Positions 33,069 to 45,944 of a stretch of DNA of 64,000 nucleotides are shown in pieces (positions within the stretch are counted from its first letter, which is position 1; every line of letters begins with the position of its first letter). The notes beneath the pieces were generated by a model. The model was given only the letters and a program-made list of their open reading frames with translations, was not told the DNA's origin and made no database searches. The DNA is from Zygnema cylindricum (taxonomy: Eukaryota; Streptophyta; Zygnematophyceae; Zygnematales; Zygnemataceae). A program made the translations under genes and the position numbers. Where the stretch lies: positions 212,420-276,419 of the forward strand of contig JBBHKE010001779.1 of NCBI GenBank assembly GCA_037447655.1, given 5' to 3'.

Positions 33069-36000
33069 TAGTGCCTTGAGCAACTCGTTTATGGTTTTTG
33101 CTGCGCTTCTTCTTCTTCCATCCCTAAACAAAGAAAACCATGCGCCAAACATCACATAAGATGGTAAGTGCACAACAGGGTTGGGAGATGCATGACCTTT
33201 GGATCTCACTCTGGTTTCCATAATTATAATGTGAGAAAACAATGAAGTTTGACAACTCACCCATTTGAAGTACCAAATGGTGGTAAGCCCCGCAAAAACA
33301 ACAAACACAATCTGAAAGACATTATAGCTGCAAAAAATGAACACCATACCCCACGAATCTTTATAAGTTGGTGCATATTTCACTAATGGTAACGGTGAGA
33401 AAACCATTCATTTGAAATAGCTTGCAACTTGAACCCAGGCTGTACCATTGTCTGCAATCTAAACTACACTGCCCATTACTATTAGAGTTAATCCGTCTGA
33501 TTTGAGTGAGTGCTCTTTTGACCCATAATCAAGTCAGTGTTCATAACACTATCTAGTTGAGTGGTTCATGAGCCACGTGACAGAACATAATCTACTGTAG
33601 TTAATTTCAGTAGAGTGTTAATACTAATAATTCACCAATTCTAATAGTGATGGGCGGTGTAGCTTTCCTAACCTCTTCCAACCTTTTCCTTTTGAGCTCT
33701 CACGAGTAAACCCAACTTTCGCGTTTCAGATAAGAGCTTTGCAACGAAAACATTCATCGACTGTCCATTCATCTTAAAAAAAGAGACAGAAAATGCAATA
33801 ACACTCACATGTAAAGGTACCGAACACCTCTCAAATTTTCAAGTGTGTGCCCGAAAATTTCCCAGACTGCTGTGCTTTCAGCATATTCTCCAAATGCTTT
33901 GGCACAAAATTGAATAACACTGCATATGATTTTTTGAAGATAAAAGTCAAATTCCAAACTACCAGACATGCTTTCTAAAGTCAGCTACCGAATTTTCACA
34001 AAGTAAAAGAAATGATCCAAACAGTTCTTATTTCTTTAAGAGCTTTGAAAAAGAAAAGGACAAAGAAAGGTCCCATGCCTTATTGAGCAGCACAGGATTA
34101 AGGCGACGTTGAAAAGGAAGGAGCTCATCAAGGTGCCATTTACTCTGCAAATCAAAGAATTGGAGTAAAGAATGGATGAGCTCCAAGGTCCATCCTTTGT
34201 AAAATATGAAGTTATACGTAGTTTGTCAAGCTTTTTTTTCTTCGTTTTTCAAATTAAGTCCACTAACCGTAAAAGCTGGTCGTAGTCATTAACGAGGGAC
34301 CTTTTTCCTCTGACACTGCAGAAAATATTGTTGCCAAAGGCATAATTTGGAAAGGTTGATTTTTTTTTTACTTCATAGGATGAATGGAGAAAATGGCGAA
34401 GTTGAGTCCGAGGTACATCTCGCCCGCCATGACAGCCAAAAGAAGGTAGAAGCAAAAAAAGGCAAAAGCAGAAGTTCCCAATAATCCTGTTACCCAAGTC
34501 ATGTAAAGAAAGGGTCACTTAAGCCAGAAATAGACGTGAACGGAATTTGAAGCAATCAAAACAAAGAAAAAGACACTAAGAAATAGACATAAAATAAATC
34601 TCAAGGTATGATAACAAAGGTAGGTGAATCCGGCTGGGCTGTCAGGAGAGGACATGCATATTAAGGTATCTTTGAGGAAACCGTCAAATATTAAGAATAG
34701 TAACAAGAATCTTCACTTCACAAACATACTGAAGCAGTCAGGGAAAGAGAAGAATTTCAAACCCCAGGCGTTATCAAGCTTGATGAAGACATGATTCAAA
34801 AAAGTCGTCGCTGGTGGCTTCACGAGCATATACAAAATAATGTGAAGAATCCAAGCAATCGATAGAAATAATCTGCGATAATAAGAGAAAGAAGATAGAA
34901 AAAATATTATACATTTGACTCTCGTATTGTGCTCACTGCTCGACTTCGATGACTTCTGAAACACTTGAAAACAAAATAAAACAAATTCCAAGCCTTATTC
35001 CAGGTTCAATGAGAAGTCAACTCTTAATGTCCAATGTACCAAAACCAAATTCGGACATATGAAGTCCGATGTTATATTTCCAGTTTCTACAAATGCCCCA
35101 TGCATAGTGCTTATGTTGTCAATATCGAAAGCCCAATGTCCAACACAAATTTTGCTCAATGTCCAAAATCCAACAGTGGTAATGATGATGGTCATCTTGA
35201 AGGAGAAGGAGAAGGAGCGTAGAAAAGATCGATTGTTTGTCCACAAACGCCTAAACGCCCAAAGTGATGTATTTATTCTCAACACTCGATTTAGACTCAC
35301 CTCTGGCTCAAATCATGTAGCAGGCGTTACCAGCAACTCAGTTTTGAAGGGAGAAAATGAAGAGGATGAAAAAAGAGCAAAAGAGAGGGAGAAAAAAAGA
35401 GTAGGTGTTGGATCCTCACCCAATAATGCCCCCAACAAGTTTTCCGATGTACAGCAACATAGTGAAAGCCCATGACACCTCAGCTTCCTCTCCCTGGGGG
35501 AATCTTTCCTGAAGCTCTGACTCGTCCTCCTCTAAGAATGCAAGCTCCTGCATATTTTTGAGAAATTGAAAAATATATTCCATGATATTCCTTATAATAT
35601 GATTATAATGGCTGAAAGAGAAGCAACATGAGATCTTTTGAAAAGGGACGTAATAAAGCCTTCAAGGCATTTTCGGCTGCTAATTGGGACTCTAATAGCC
35701 TCGTTTAATTTCAACCGCAGTGTCCCAAAAACCTTATCTTTCAGGACTAAAAATAAATTCCATAGGCTTGTTGCTAGAAAGCCGCAGACAAAAGTTAAAG
35801 AAGTCCGTAATAAAGAATGAAAGAGGAGAAATTGAGTTATCACAATACCTGCTGAAGCATTCTCACATTCTTCCGCCAATTCCAGCTTTTAAAGCCTCCT
35901 TTTTCTTCTTTACGAATCGCCTGAGCTAGATCACGAAGTTCACGGGCTCGCTTTCCTAATTCTGTGGCCTCCTGGCATCATTAGGCCCAAAAAACTGCTG

Positions 36001-39000
36001 TTTAAACTAGGAATAGCAACTCTCGCCTGCTTTGAGTTTGGGCAATAGATCTTGCATTCCTGTTTAGTTTCTTTTTATTATTATGTCTTATTTGAACCTG
36101 ATGTCAGTGGAGAAAAATAATTTATACCCGCAAGGTTGAAAACTAAAAGACATATCACTTGATAAAAATTTCAATTCATGGGAATGGGGTTTTTTTTTCT
36201 CCTTCTATTACTCATAGAGCTTGCCCCTTGGCTGGTTATTATTAGCAATAGCAATATAGAGGCGGAATAAAGTCAGTTATTTTCTAACAGTAACAGTGAT
36301 AGACTGTGTACTGCATTCTCCTTGCCTTCTCTAGCCTCTGTCAACCATCATTAGATGACCACAACAGCCTCCTAGAGATGTCAAAGCGACCTTATTCAGG
36401 AGCCTTACTTTAAACTGTGTGGATTAGTATTGTGATATTTCCTGTTGCCGAATCAAGTTATCATAGCTTTGTCATGGTTCAAAACCCGTACTATTTGTTT
36501 TTCATTTTTTTTAATATGTCACAGACCGCCATTAGTTAGTCCATAATTCATGTCAAGGCAACTTATTATTTTTATGGTGGATTATGCAAATCTGTTCAGT
36601 AATGTCACGATTTAGTGTAGAATGAATGTAATCAGAGGGAATTGTGACGACATCAAGGTGGATTGGTATTTTCAAATCCATGACATTTTTTCTAAAAATA
36701 ATTCACATTAATGGCGGTGCAGAATCTAGTTCAAGAAGGCTGCAACTTCTTTTGACAGAATCATCCGAGCTCGTGTCAGATAGTGAATCCATGAATTCGA
36801 CAGTATGGCTAAAGATAAGACTGCCAAGTCCTGGTCCACTGTAGTGAGTTTTGATTAAGACAAAATACATTTGACAGAAACTATGACAGGCAAGCTAAGG
36901 AAGTTCCACCAACTTTGATGTACTGTGCTCGAGTGATGATTGCTTTGGGTCGACGAAGGAAGGCTCCAATGGCGGAAAGGGGTAAAGCCGCTATTCCAAC
37001 ACCTCCAAAAATCTGGGGGAACAAAAAAGTTGTAGTTACTGTTATAGAAGAAGACAGCTCATGATAAATCAAATATTGGATTTAAGGTACTCATACATGA
37101 AAATCGCAAATAGCAGACCTTTTTTGCAATTGAAGTCAAAATGACTTAATTCATTTCAGTAAATGAAAAAAGAAACAAAGCATTATTGGAATAAAAATAA
37201 TGTGAACGTACAAAGTAATAGGGTGATTTACTCTTATTTGTAATATGCAGCATAAGACTGTCAGCTGAGGATTTCCTTACCGAGAAGAGGCAGGACCCAA
37301 CAATAGTACAGAGCGCCACAACGTACATTGGAAAGCTCGATCGAAGTGTAAGAGTGGCAAAAGAACCGCCAGTTGCTGTGTATGATCCACACTAAAACAC
37401 AGCCACAAACATCAAAACTTGAGGCAATTGGACAGGTACCAAATTTACAAATTATGACAATGATACAGAAGCTCCAAGTCAGTTGGACACATGTCACCGG
37501 CGGGACAGGTGTTTGCTGAGCCAAATATCTACTTTTTTAGATGCTATTCAGCTGTAACGGGCAGCTATCACTCACAGTTTTACGGCCAAGGGTAGGGTAT
37601 GGTGAAAGACATGGAAAAGCTGCAGTCAGTTCAGTAAAGGTGTCTGTGATGTTGACTGTTGCAGAAGCGAGTCTTCGCACTGGAAAATCGACATATCCAA
37701 CTCCAGCTGCAAATGACGTTCCCCTGTTTATGATCAGACAAAAGGATGGAATATACCAAATCTAAAGTTCGAAATACTGACAGAAGAGGCTTTGCAAACA
37801 TATTTTGTGCCATCTGATTTCAGTATTTCAGTTAATTCAGCTACGGGATGACCGCGTACTAACAAGAAGGATAATGTTGAGAATGACACTTCATTTTGGA
37901 GGAATTGGTGAAGATTGTAAATATACTACAGGAGGTTAAATTGTTCCTCCCTTTCGTCTATTTTTTTCTAATCTCTTCTGATATGGAGTTCCATTACATC
38001 CCTCGATCCTCAGGCAAATCATCCAGTACATCATTTGAGTCAGTTAATCAAGATTGACCTGTCGCTTCCTACACATTCATAAACGTTTACAATATCTCCA
38101 GCTCCGGAAATTGGAAGTACCGAAAAGGCCGCCAAGTACAGCACCAACCACAACAGCAATTGCGAGACACCATAACAGGGCATGTATGGCTCGCTTGGAG
38201 GCCCTCCTGTCAATTCATAAAGTCCATGCTCTCATTAGCTCATGGCGACAAAATAGGTGGACTGACATTGCAGTAAGTGCCTACAAAAGGCAAACTGGTG
38301 TTTGGAATGCTAGAAACCTTGCGCGCATCCCTTACCAGCACCAATGCAATAGCAAGTTTGTACCTATGTCAAGAATGCTAAGTATTTGTAGAATTACAAA
38401 TAACTGCGCATATGGTTTTAGCTCGAGTCTTCTGACCTGTCTTCGTCTTCCTCGTAAAAAAACATCGAAAATGGAATGATGAAAAAGATAAAGACTGCGT
38501 CTGTGATCCAAACAATGTACCACAAAGTTTTCATTGGCAGTGTGAGCTTGCAAGCGCCAGTAACAATCTCGTTCGCACATGCTTTGCTATTTGCAACATC
38601 CGCTGGTAACATCAAAATAGATAATTGGGCTACGGTCAACCCAAGTACCTGCATGGCCACATAGAAATTCATGAGCCAAACTGAGGCCCATGTATGTTCA
38701 TCAATCGACGAAATTGAAGCAAATCAAACCACACTCACGACAAACATGTAGGTCATAGTATTGTAATCTACGTGTTTAAATAGCAACTTTTTCTAAATCA
38801 AACCTGTCCACAACCATGGAGGCAAAACGCAACACCTTTTTCTGTCACGTGACATTAAACTTTATATCATTGCATTAATGTAATTAGTTATAAGTTTGTA
38901 AAAAAAAAAGGGAGGAAACGTCTCTGACAGTTCGGCTGCTCTAGTTAATTTTCCATATCCATTGCAGAGTTCAAAAGGGTGGCTAGTGGATGCCTTGGAA

Positions 39001-39455
39001 GCCATTCCCACAAATTTGTAAGAAAACTAAAAGAGCTCCCACATGAATGCCAAAAACTTGACCTCTAAGACAATGATTGGCAAACTTGCATCGGCACATT
39101 TCTATGAGCTGTCTCCATTATGATGTCAAATCAACGTGGTTAAACATAGCTAGCGCATTTTTCCTTAACAGCCTATCTTTATCTTCTGCTTGGTGGGCTG
39201 CCTACCATTGTGGTTAAATTGTAGGGCTGGCAGTTACAATATACACACAATTTTTTTAATCAAGCTGGCATATACTTGCCTGCAGTCGTAATGATAAAAA
39301 GTGTACCATTGACGTACCACAACAATTTTTGGAAAATACGCCTGATTGTAGTCATCAGGATGTTGATAGCTGACAAGAACGTATATGTTTACCACAAAAA
39401 TTACACAACAGAGAACAACAGTAACCACGGCAAGTGCAATGTCATAGTCTGACAT
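33061..39455 (-). CDS. LMBR1-like (LIMR family) multipass membrane protein, 14 exons
   Basis: Exons on the minus strand: 39455-39318, 38648-38437, 38206-38121, 37706-37576, 37391-37281, 37012-36914, 35971-35849, 35547-35420, 34872-34763, 34486-34372, 34144-34079, 33919-33809, 33327-33261, 33123-33061. They join in phase to 1560 nt (519 residues), the length of plant LIMR proteins such as Arabidopsis At5g01460. Signatures: [92 protein letters not shown]. About nine hydrophobic helices; a charged loop lies in exons 7-8. The animal relative LMBD1 works in lysosomal cobalamin export; the plant role is unclear. Start: MSDYDIAL aligns with the family start. All introns are GT-AG except the one after exon 11, which has a GC donor. 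The stop lies in a MITE. Confidence 0.93.
33467..33659. mobile_element. Family A MITE (A6) in intron 12 of the LMBR1-type gene
   Basis: 193 bp with ends CACTGCCCATTACTATTAGAG and CTAATAGTGATGGGCGGTG, flanked by TA on both sides. It lies wholly between exons 12 and 13. Confidence 0.82.
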
Positions 39456-40339
39456 TTTTGTTAACCAGGAAGCTTTTTCAACCAAGAGTCTCAGTAGCTT
39501 CGTGTTCGCTTATTCTTGTGAAACGTAATGCGTCGATTTCCACATATTCAAACTAAAACTCGAACAAGTGTCATGTTTGCTCTTACGAATCAACACGTTT
39601 TACAAAATAAAATCAACTATCCGGTTCCTTTCCATACAAAGACACAAAAACATCAACCGCTTCCAATAAACATTGAACTGCAATGGGAGACAAAAATGAG
39701 AAATCTGTAGGAGCACATGGTTGCCAGCGATTTTGCTGAATGTGTCATTTTGAGCACAAATCGAGTGCAACGTCAGAGTCCACTGCAAACCGACTTCGGA
39801 AAAGTTAAACATTTCAGCTTTTTCCAGAAAGGGAATGCCAAGGCGTTGTCTTGAAGAGTTCCTTTTCTTCTATTTGAATTGGCTACAGGAGTGCAACAGT
39901 TTCAGCTGGCAACGAAGCGTACGGTACGAACAAAATGTGCGAAAGTCCGTGCGGACTGCGGAGTCTGCAAACCATGCGACTGTACGAAACTTTCTTAGCC
40001 GTGATCTAACTTTCGTGCGCCGATATTCGGAAAGCGCATGAAATCTTGTGGAGTACTATTTAGGGTGGGTACCTAACAAGTTCTACAGGGCCGGTGCCTG
40101 GTTTGGTTCTCATCGGTTCGAGTACGGGCGGTCGAACGGCACAGCTCGGTTTGAAACCGGTTTGGGGTTTGCGAACCAAGGTAAACTGTGGGATTATGCC
40201 GAACCCAAACATTTAAACCGTTAAACCGTCAAAACGCTTTTAGGAAGCCAAAAAAGTGAAAAACCGTTAAGATCATCCTAAACGTCAGCACTCTTACAAA
40301 GATTCCAACGGGCTTTCCTGCGCTCATCCAAACATGGTA

Positions 40340-40537
40340 CACCGTGAATCGTTATTAGACTAAAGAAATTATTAGTGTCAAAAATTAATTAGTGTCATTG
40401 ATGCTAATTTAGTTCCGAAAACGTGGCAGATTATGGTCCACGTCCTTAAATAGTATAGTTTATTTTATTTAAGGTATCAATGTCAAAATTTTGGGGCGCC
40501 GATATAGAGTACATAAGTCTAATAACGATTCAAGGTG
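40340..40537. mobile_element. Family A MITE (A7)
   Basis: 198 bp with ends CACCGTGAATCGTTATTAG and CTAATAACGATTCAAGGTG, flanked by TA. The interior GTGGCAGATTATGGTCCACG block matches A1 and A10. Confidence 0.85.
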
Positions 40538-40539
40538 TA

Positions 40540-41053
40540 CACTGCGAATCGTAATTGTAGTTATGTACGCCAATTCCGTCACCCCAAATTTTGACTTTAT
40601 CACCGTAAACAGAGTACATTATTCTAAATTATTCTTTACATTATTTAAGGTACTTTTTGAATGAGCGTTAATAACTCTAATACAGTGCCGTTTTAAATAG
40701 TGTGGCGTACGGTTGGTGTCTGACCGTGCAAAATTGTACTTGATTAAGTAAAAAAGTACAAATAATGATTTAATACAGGCCGTTATCATGTAACTGCGTT
40801 TTAACAAACCACGTAGTGCAAACGTCATAATGACGTGAAGCTGTACGTTTTGTCAGATTCTGTACGTTTACTTTATTTACAGTAGATATATTCAGCGCCC
40901 AAATCTACGCTCAAATTAGAGTTATTGATAAATTAGAGTAATTTTTTTTTTTAGAAAAGGGGTTGATTACCCAAAATAGAGTTAATAACTCTAATTATTA
41001 TTTTTCGTTTTTTTACTCTAATTATTTCTTTACTCTAATTACGATTCGCGGTG
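40540..41053. mobile_element. Family A element, long form (A8)
   Basis: 514 bp with ends CACTGCGAATCGTAATTG and AATTACGATTCGCGGTG. It starts at the TA that closes A7, so the two share one TA. Internal ACGTCATAATGACGTGAA and CTGTACGTTTTGTCAGATT sequences recur near 46.1 kb. Confidence 0.78.
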
Positions 41054-41055
41054 TA

Positions 41056-42540
41056 CATTCGAACATCGCATTGTTACCATTGCCGGTTACCACTACAGCC
41101 AACGATGGCGGTTTTTTAACCTTGCGTTCGAACATCGGGGTCAAACATAGTCTTAGATCATTGCAAACTGCAGTTTGAATATAGCTTTCTAACACTACAT
41201 TTGGGCATCGAAGAGAATAAAATAATAAAAAAAGTGTAGTCGTTATTTTAAGCTGTAGGCCATGTATGTTGTATACTACATTTGCATCACCTGGTATTTA
41301 TATTCTACACGTGATTTTCCTGTTTTGACAGCAACACGAAGGAAAAGATGGTTAATCGATGCCAGAACTGTATATTATCTAAGATAAAAATCAATACTTT
41401 ATGTGATCTTGACCATCATAAAGCACGACGTAGAATTTTCGAGGAAACAATTTCGAGATGAAAAAAGTAAAACCCACAAATGTGCAGCTTGCAGAACACA
41501 ATTTCCTTAGTTGACCTTTGCCTCATAATAAAGACTACAGAGGGAGTCCAAGCTCAAATATGTTTTATTTTAAGCAGAAATGCAAATATCAATAAAGTAT
41601 GACTTAAACCAGACACGTCCGCCGAGCTAATGCACCGCCTGTCTTTTGCGACAACGAATTATTCAATATACAACCAGTTCCTTTAAGAATTTAATTTAAC
41701 TTTCCTGTTTTTCCAACTTGTTTCATTTGTTTGTGTGGTGTTTTTCATTTATGGCAGTCAGACATGAGTCTTTTTATTTTTTTAAATATGTGTGTCTGAT
41801 TGAAAACATGATCTGTTATGCACCTAAGGGATCTTAGACTGCCAAAAAACAGTTTGTGCAACTTTTTTATTTATTCTATTGTTTCAATTTGTATGTTCAC
41901 GCAATAGTGGGAAAACAAATGTCAAAATGATACAAAATCTACAAAACCTGAAGTAAAAGAGAGGAAAAAAAGGGCCAAAACCAGTGAAAACCAAAATAAA
42001 TGAACTCAAAAACATTACAACTGACTAAATATCATACTCTGCTTAGATTTGCAGCAGGGAACTTACAAAGGGTATAAATCATCAAAACAACAAGGAGAAA
42101 CAAAAAAAAAGTAGCAAAAAACTATCAAAAATTCTCAATCAAAACATTAAAAATGATCAAAATGATCAAAATTGTCAAAAAGTAACCTAAATTATCAAAA
42201 TCGATAAAAATTACCAGCAACATTTCCATACAAATTTAAACAAAAAGTATATTCTAAGACATTGAATAAGACATCAATCAAAATGTTGAAAATTCTTCAA
42301 AACAGAAAATTAGAAGATTCACAGTATAAATTACCAAACAAAAATTCTTTGCCTTAAAAAGCTCCAGAGTTTACACAGGCCAGCGAAAAAAGTACTACCA
42401 GTACCAAATTTTATACCAAATAAAAATCATTCTCAGTATAAACAAAACAAAAAAAAACCATTAAGATCCCCTTCTAACTAAAAAGAAAAAAGAAAAAAAG
42501 TTCCAGAGTCCTCTATGAAAATTAGCATTATCCCAAACCC
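41056..42540. other. Intergenic stretch downstream of GUN4
   Basis: About 1.5 kb of AT-rich DNA with frequent ATCAAAA-type words after 42.1 kb. No coding or transposon feature is supported. It would hold the GUN4 3'UTR. Confidence 0.45.
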
Positions 42541-42550
42541 TCCAGGCATA

Positions 42551-42598
42551 CTAAAACCCTAAAAACCCTAGAAACCCTAAAATTGAGAAACCCTAGAG
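42551..42598. repeat. Short telomere-like repeats (AAACCCTA variants)
   Basis: Several AAACCCTA/GAAACCCTA units in about 48 bp, 130 bp past the GUN4 stop. This is the plant-type telomere motif but interspersed and short, so an interstitial tract or telo-box cluster rather than a chromosome end. Confidence 0.6.
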
Positions 42599-42727
42599 TG
42601 AATAAAAAATGGGAAGAAAAAAACAGTATTGGAAACCCACCCCCCCAAAAAAACCCAGCCCTACTCCCTTGCATTTGGTAAAGAAAATGGACTAAATATT
42701 AAAAAAAAAAAAAAAAAAAAACAGTTT

Positions 42728-43651
42728 TTAAAATCCATACTCCGAACTGTCGAAAACTTCATCCAGAACTCCCTTCGCTAAAGACGAACTTTCTGTCGAA
42801 GAAGACGTTCTCTTCTCTCCCTCTCCTCCTCCTACCCCTCCCAGTTGACTATCAAAAGTAGGGAGATCGTCACTAATTTCCATCATCTCCTCCTTATCGA
42901 AACCATCAAAAGCCGGATGAGACAAAATCCTTTCAAACAAGAGAGTTCCTCTCAGGGCATTTGTGAGAGGGAGATGCCCAACCGGCGCCTCTATATCCCA
43001 CTGAAACTCCAAAGGAAACTTTTTATATGTCGCATTCTCCCCGAAAGTCCAACCAATTTTGGAAAAAAAGGGCTTCCATCTTTTATTTACACCCCTCCAG
43101 AGTTTTCTTTGCACACTGTATCCGAATTTGTCGTTACTGTAAGCCCTCCATAAAGAATCAATAGTGAGCAAATCGGCGGAAGGCATAAAGGGGACTTCAG
43201 AAAAATAAACCCATTTTCTTTTAGAAGCCCCTTCCCCTGCCAGAACACATAGTATTTTCCTCGTCTCCTCATCGGCGGCCTCCCATTGGCCCTCTTTGAG
43301 CTTATCCCTCAACCCCTCGTACGATATACCCATTTCTGAAGTCAAAGGGATCTCCTCTTTGACTTCCAGAGAATCTTTGACCAAATCTTTGACTCCCTCT
43401 CTGCTTGTCTGTGTCTGAGCCGAAGCCCTAATGACTCTCCTGGTACAAGAATAAAGGGGGAGGGTGAGGGGGAGGGGGCCAGGGAGAGAGCTCCTTTTTA
43501 AACCTTGGTTTTGAAACGCTATCTGTTGCTGATGATGATGATGATGACGTGTGTCTGTCGTTTTTTGTTCATGTGATGACGTCAGCGCTTGGATTCTGGC
43601 TTTATTAGAGAGGAGAGTGCCTTGAAAAGCAGCCATGCTTGTGGCTGCCAT
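42728..43651 (-). CDS. GUN4: GUN4, plastid tetrapyrrole-binding regulator of Mg-chelatase
   Basis: A 307-residue intronless frame. GUN4 binds protoporphyrin IX and Mg-protoporphyrin IX and stimulates Mg-chelatase through CHLH, the first step of chlorophyll synthesis; it also takes part in plastid-to-nucleus signalling. Residues 1-75 are a chloroplast transit peptide (Ser/Thr/Arg-rich, with a His/Gln tract from an ATG repeat). The GUN4 domain spans about 111-240: a helix with GQWEAADEETRKIL, TIDSLWRAYSNDKFGYSVQ, GWTFGE, then EAPVGHLPLTNALRGTLLFERI. A plant-type acidic and Ser-rich C-terminal tail follows, ending DSSEYGF. The start is the ATG at 43651; the frame is intact. Upstream is a GA-rich leader or promoter. 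Confidence 0.95.
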   Translation of the reverse strand: MAATSMAAFQGTLLSNKARIQALTSSHEQKTTDTRHHHHHQQQIAFQNQGLKRSSLPGPLPLTLPLYSCTRRVIRASAQTQTSREGVKDLVKDSLEVKEEIPLTSEMGISYEGLRDKLKEGQWEAADEETRKILCVLAGEGASKRKWVYFSEVPFMPSADLLTIDSLWRAYSNDKFGYSVQRKLWRGVNKRWKPFFSKIGWTFGENATYKKFPLEFQWDIEAPVGHLPLTNALRGTLLFERILSHPAFDGFDKEEMMEISDDLPTFDSQLGGVGGGEGEKRTSSSTESSSLAKGVLDEVFDSSEYGF

Positions 43652-43774
43652 GCTGGCCTTGGGAAACAGAAACCCCCCCTCTTCTCACTTGCTCAAGAAA
43701 AATTAGTGATGGCAATAAACAAAGGACAGTGAGAATACTGAACCCTAAAAAACTTGAGAAAGAAGGAAAAAAAA

Positions 43775-43920
43775 GAGAGAGCGAGGGAAAGAGATAGGGA
43801 GAGAGAAAATGAGAGAGGAGAGAGAGAGAGAGACGGTGTAAGAGAGAGAGGGTGAGAGAGAGAGATATAGAAAGAGGGAGAGAGAGTGAGGGAGAGAAGA
43901 GAGAAACAAAGAGAAAAGAG
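43775..43920. repeat. GA-rich microsatellite upstream of GUN4
   Basis: Imperfect (GA)n about 120-270 bp upstream of the GUN4 ATG, reading as (CT)n on the coding strand. CT-rich tracts near plant transcription starts can act as core-promoter or GAGA-factor elements; that role here is inference. Confidence 0.7.
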
Positions 43921-45559
43921 ATCTACGTCAAAAAACCTCCAGAAAAGGTTTTAGAAGTTAGAGCCTGTTGAAAAAAAGAGAGTAGGATAAAATAGTTGTC
44001 AAAAATATTGGCAATGGAGCCTTCCGAACTTCGGCAAAATCAGAGAATCGGAAGTAGAGTACAGAAGAACAAAAACAAGATTGCAGCCGAATCAGAAAAG
44101 TGTCAAGGATGTTACATACGCAAATATGAGTCTAGAACAGGTACTCTTCGGAATCAATATATACGTGTGAACAAGCTTCGAGATACTAATACTAGTCCGA
44201 AAATTCTGCGGCACTGAGGAGTTGCAAGTGAAATGTTGACGTGGCAAATAGTCATTTGGTAAGGGGGATAGCGGCGCTACCCAGCAGGGATCTTGAGGAG
44301 TCAATCTTGACCGTCCGACAAGACATTCATTCCGCTGGATAATCTTCGTATTCGCGTCGGCCGGAAGATTCTGCCACACTGTTTTTGCACTCGTGAAAAT
44401 ATGGGCTATTCAGAGTACGCCAAACACGTCAATAATGTCAAAATGAGTGAGTATATGAGCCACTCATATTGCGCACAGCACTTAAAAAACTGTCCGAAAA
44501 AACTGTGGGAGAAACTGTCTGAAAAATGTGTACCACACCTCCTCATATGTACAAACCTATCAAGGTTGGGCTCCTTTAGGCTTGTTTCGAAGTTAAACCA
44601 AATGGTTTTATTTTATTTTATGAAACAAGTTTGTGGAAACTACAGACTCATTAGACACGATTCTTTAGGGAACACGTGTGTTTCAACGTGATCAAGTTGC
44701 CTATATAAATATACCATTGATTAAGTATCACTTTTAAACAAAGATATGGTCTAGACTAAAAATAAGTGTGTTACTTGGTATACTCAATAGGTCTACTTTT
44801 TAGAAAAGACAAAGTAATACGTTACTTGGTCGACACGGAAAGGATGGTTCAAATGGGTTAGGAAAAAGTTTGAGACGAGTGATAATGGGAGTTTCATTGA
44901 CTACACAACTAGGGACGACTTAAAAGGATAGCTTGAGAATCAAGGAGGGCCATATACCCGACATACCTTAGTTGGGATAAGAGGAACCCACATATAGTTG
45001 TGACAAATTTATAATATTCCATCTCAGTTGTTAGAGGCATTACGGATCGAAGGTTACAACTTCAAAAAGTATGTGAAAAAAACGCTATGATTATTACAAG
45101 GGTCAAAAGTAACAAACACTATGTAGATCGAGAATATGTGCATCTCTGAATCGGGATGTACATGGATATTGTCGGGCACGAGGCCTTACTATGTTACCGA
45201 TATTGTCGCATGGCTTTAACACAAATGATGTTATTGTTAGGACTATGCCCCGGGACCCATTAGCTCGATCGTCGCATGGCTTTAAGCTAAATTGAGGATT
45301 TGGTGTGGAAGCTCATGATTGCTCCGATTTTCCCCGTGCTGAACCCCAACCCAATCTAATGCGCGTTTGGCATAGCCCTACAACACTAGTACCTCTCTAA
45401 AACTTTCTCTTTGTATATTAAGAAGAAGTATTATAGTAAATAATAAAGGATCCCCGGTAACTAGTGCATATCGGGTAAAGTTAAATGGGCCCCACCACCC
45501 TATAATTTAAAACCTCTAATGGATAACCCACTTCGTGAAATGGAGCCATCTATCGGGTC
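43921..45559. other. Intergenic stretch, nothing recognised
   Basis: About 1.6 kb with only short ORFs. Two copies of TCGTCGCATGGCTTTAA-like text near 45.2 kb hint at a small local duplication. No gene, RNA or transposon end. Confidence 0.4.
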
Positions 45560-45944
45560 ATTCTTAATGGTGTTGTGTATCGAAAGCTCCTTGCCGATAT
45601 TCAATACGTACCTAATTTTGGGTATCCGGTAACAGAGGTCGCAAAAGTCAAAAAATTTCATACCCGAAACCGACGGTTTTTTTTTCAAAATCTGAGTAAC
45701 CGACGCCTGACCGAGTTTTGTCACGCTCCAAAATTGTTAACCGTTAACCGACCGTCGTTTACGAAAAAAAAATTAACCGAATCTTGATTTTTCGCGACTA
45801 ACCGTGGCCGCCCGTAACCGAAAAAGTACAAAATTAATCAATGTACGACGGAATAAGCCAATAATTACGATTTGTCGCGTTCCCTAAGATTTGCGAAATC
45901 ATCGTAAGTAAATAATTAATGTTATCCATTCCAATGTAGATTTT

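Noticed and set aside
39456-39485. Upstream extension of the LMBR1-type protein by ten residues
   Set aside because: The extension starts at TTG, not ATG; the ATG at 39455 aligns with the family's N-terminus.
42551-42598. Chromosome end or telomere array
   Set aside because: Only a few diverged AAACCCTA units, with a gene and ordinary DNA on both sides.
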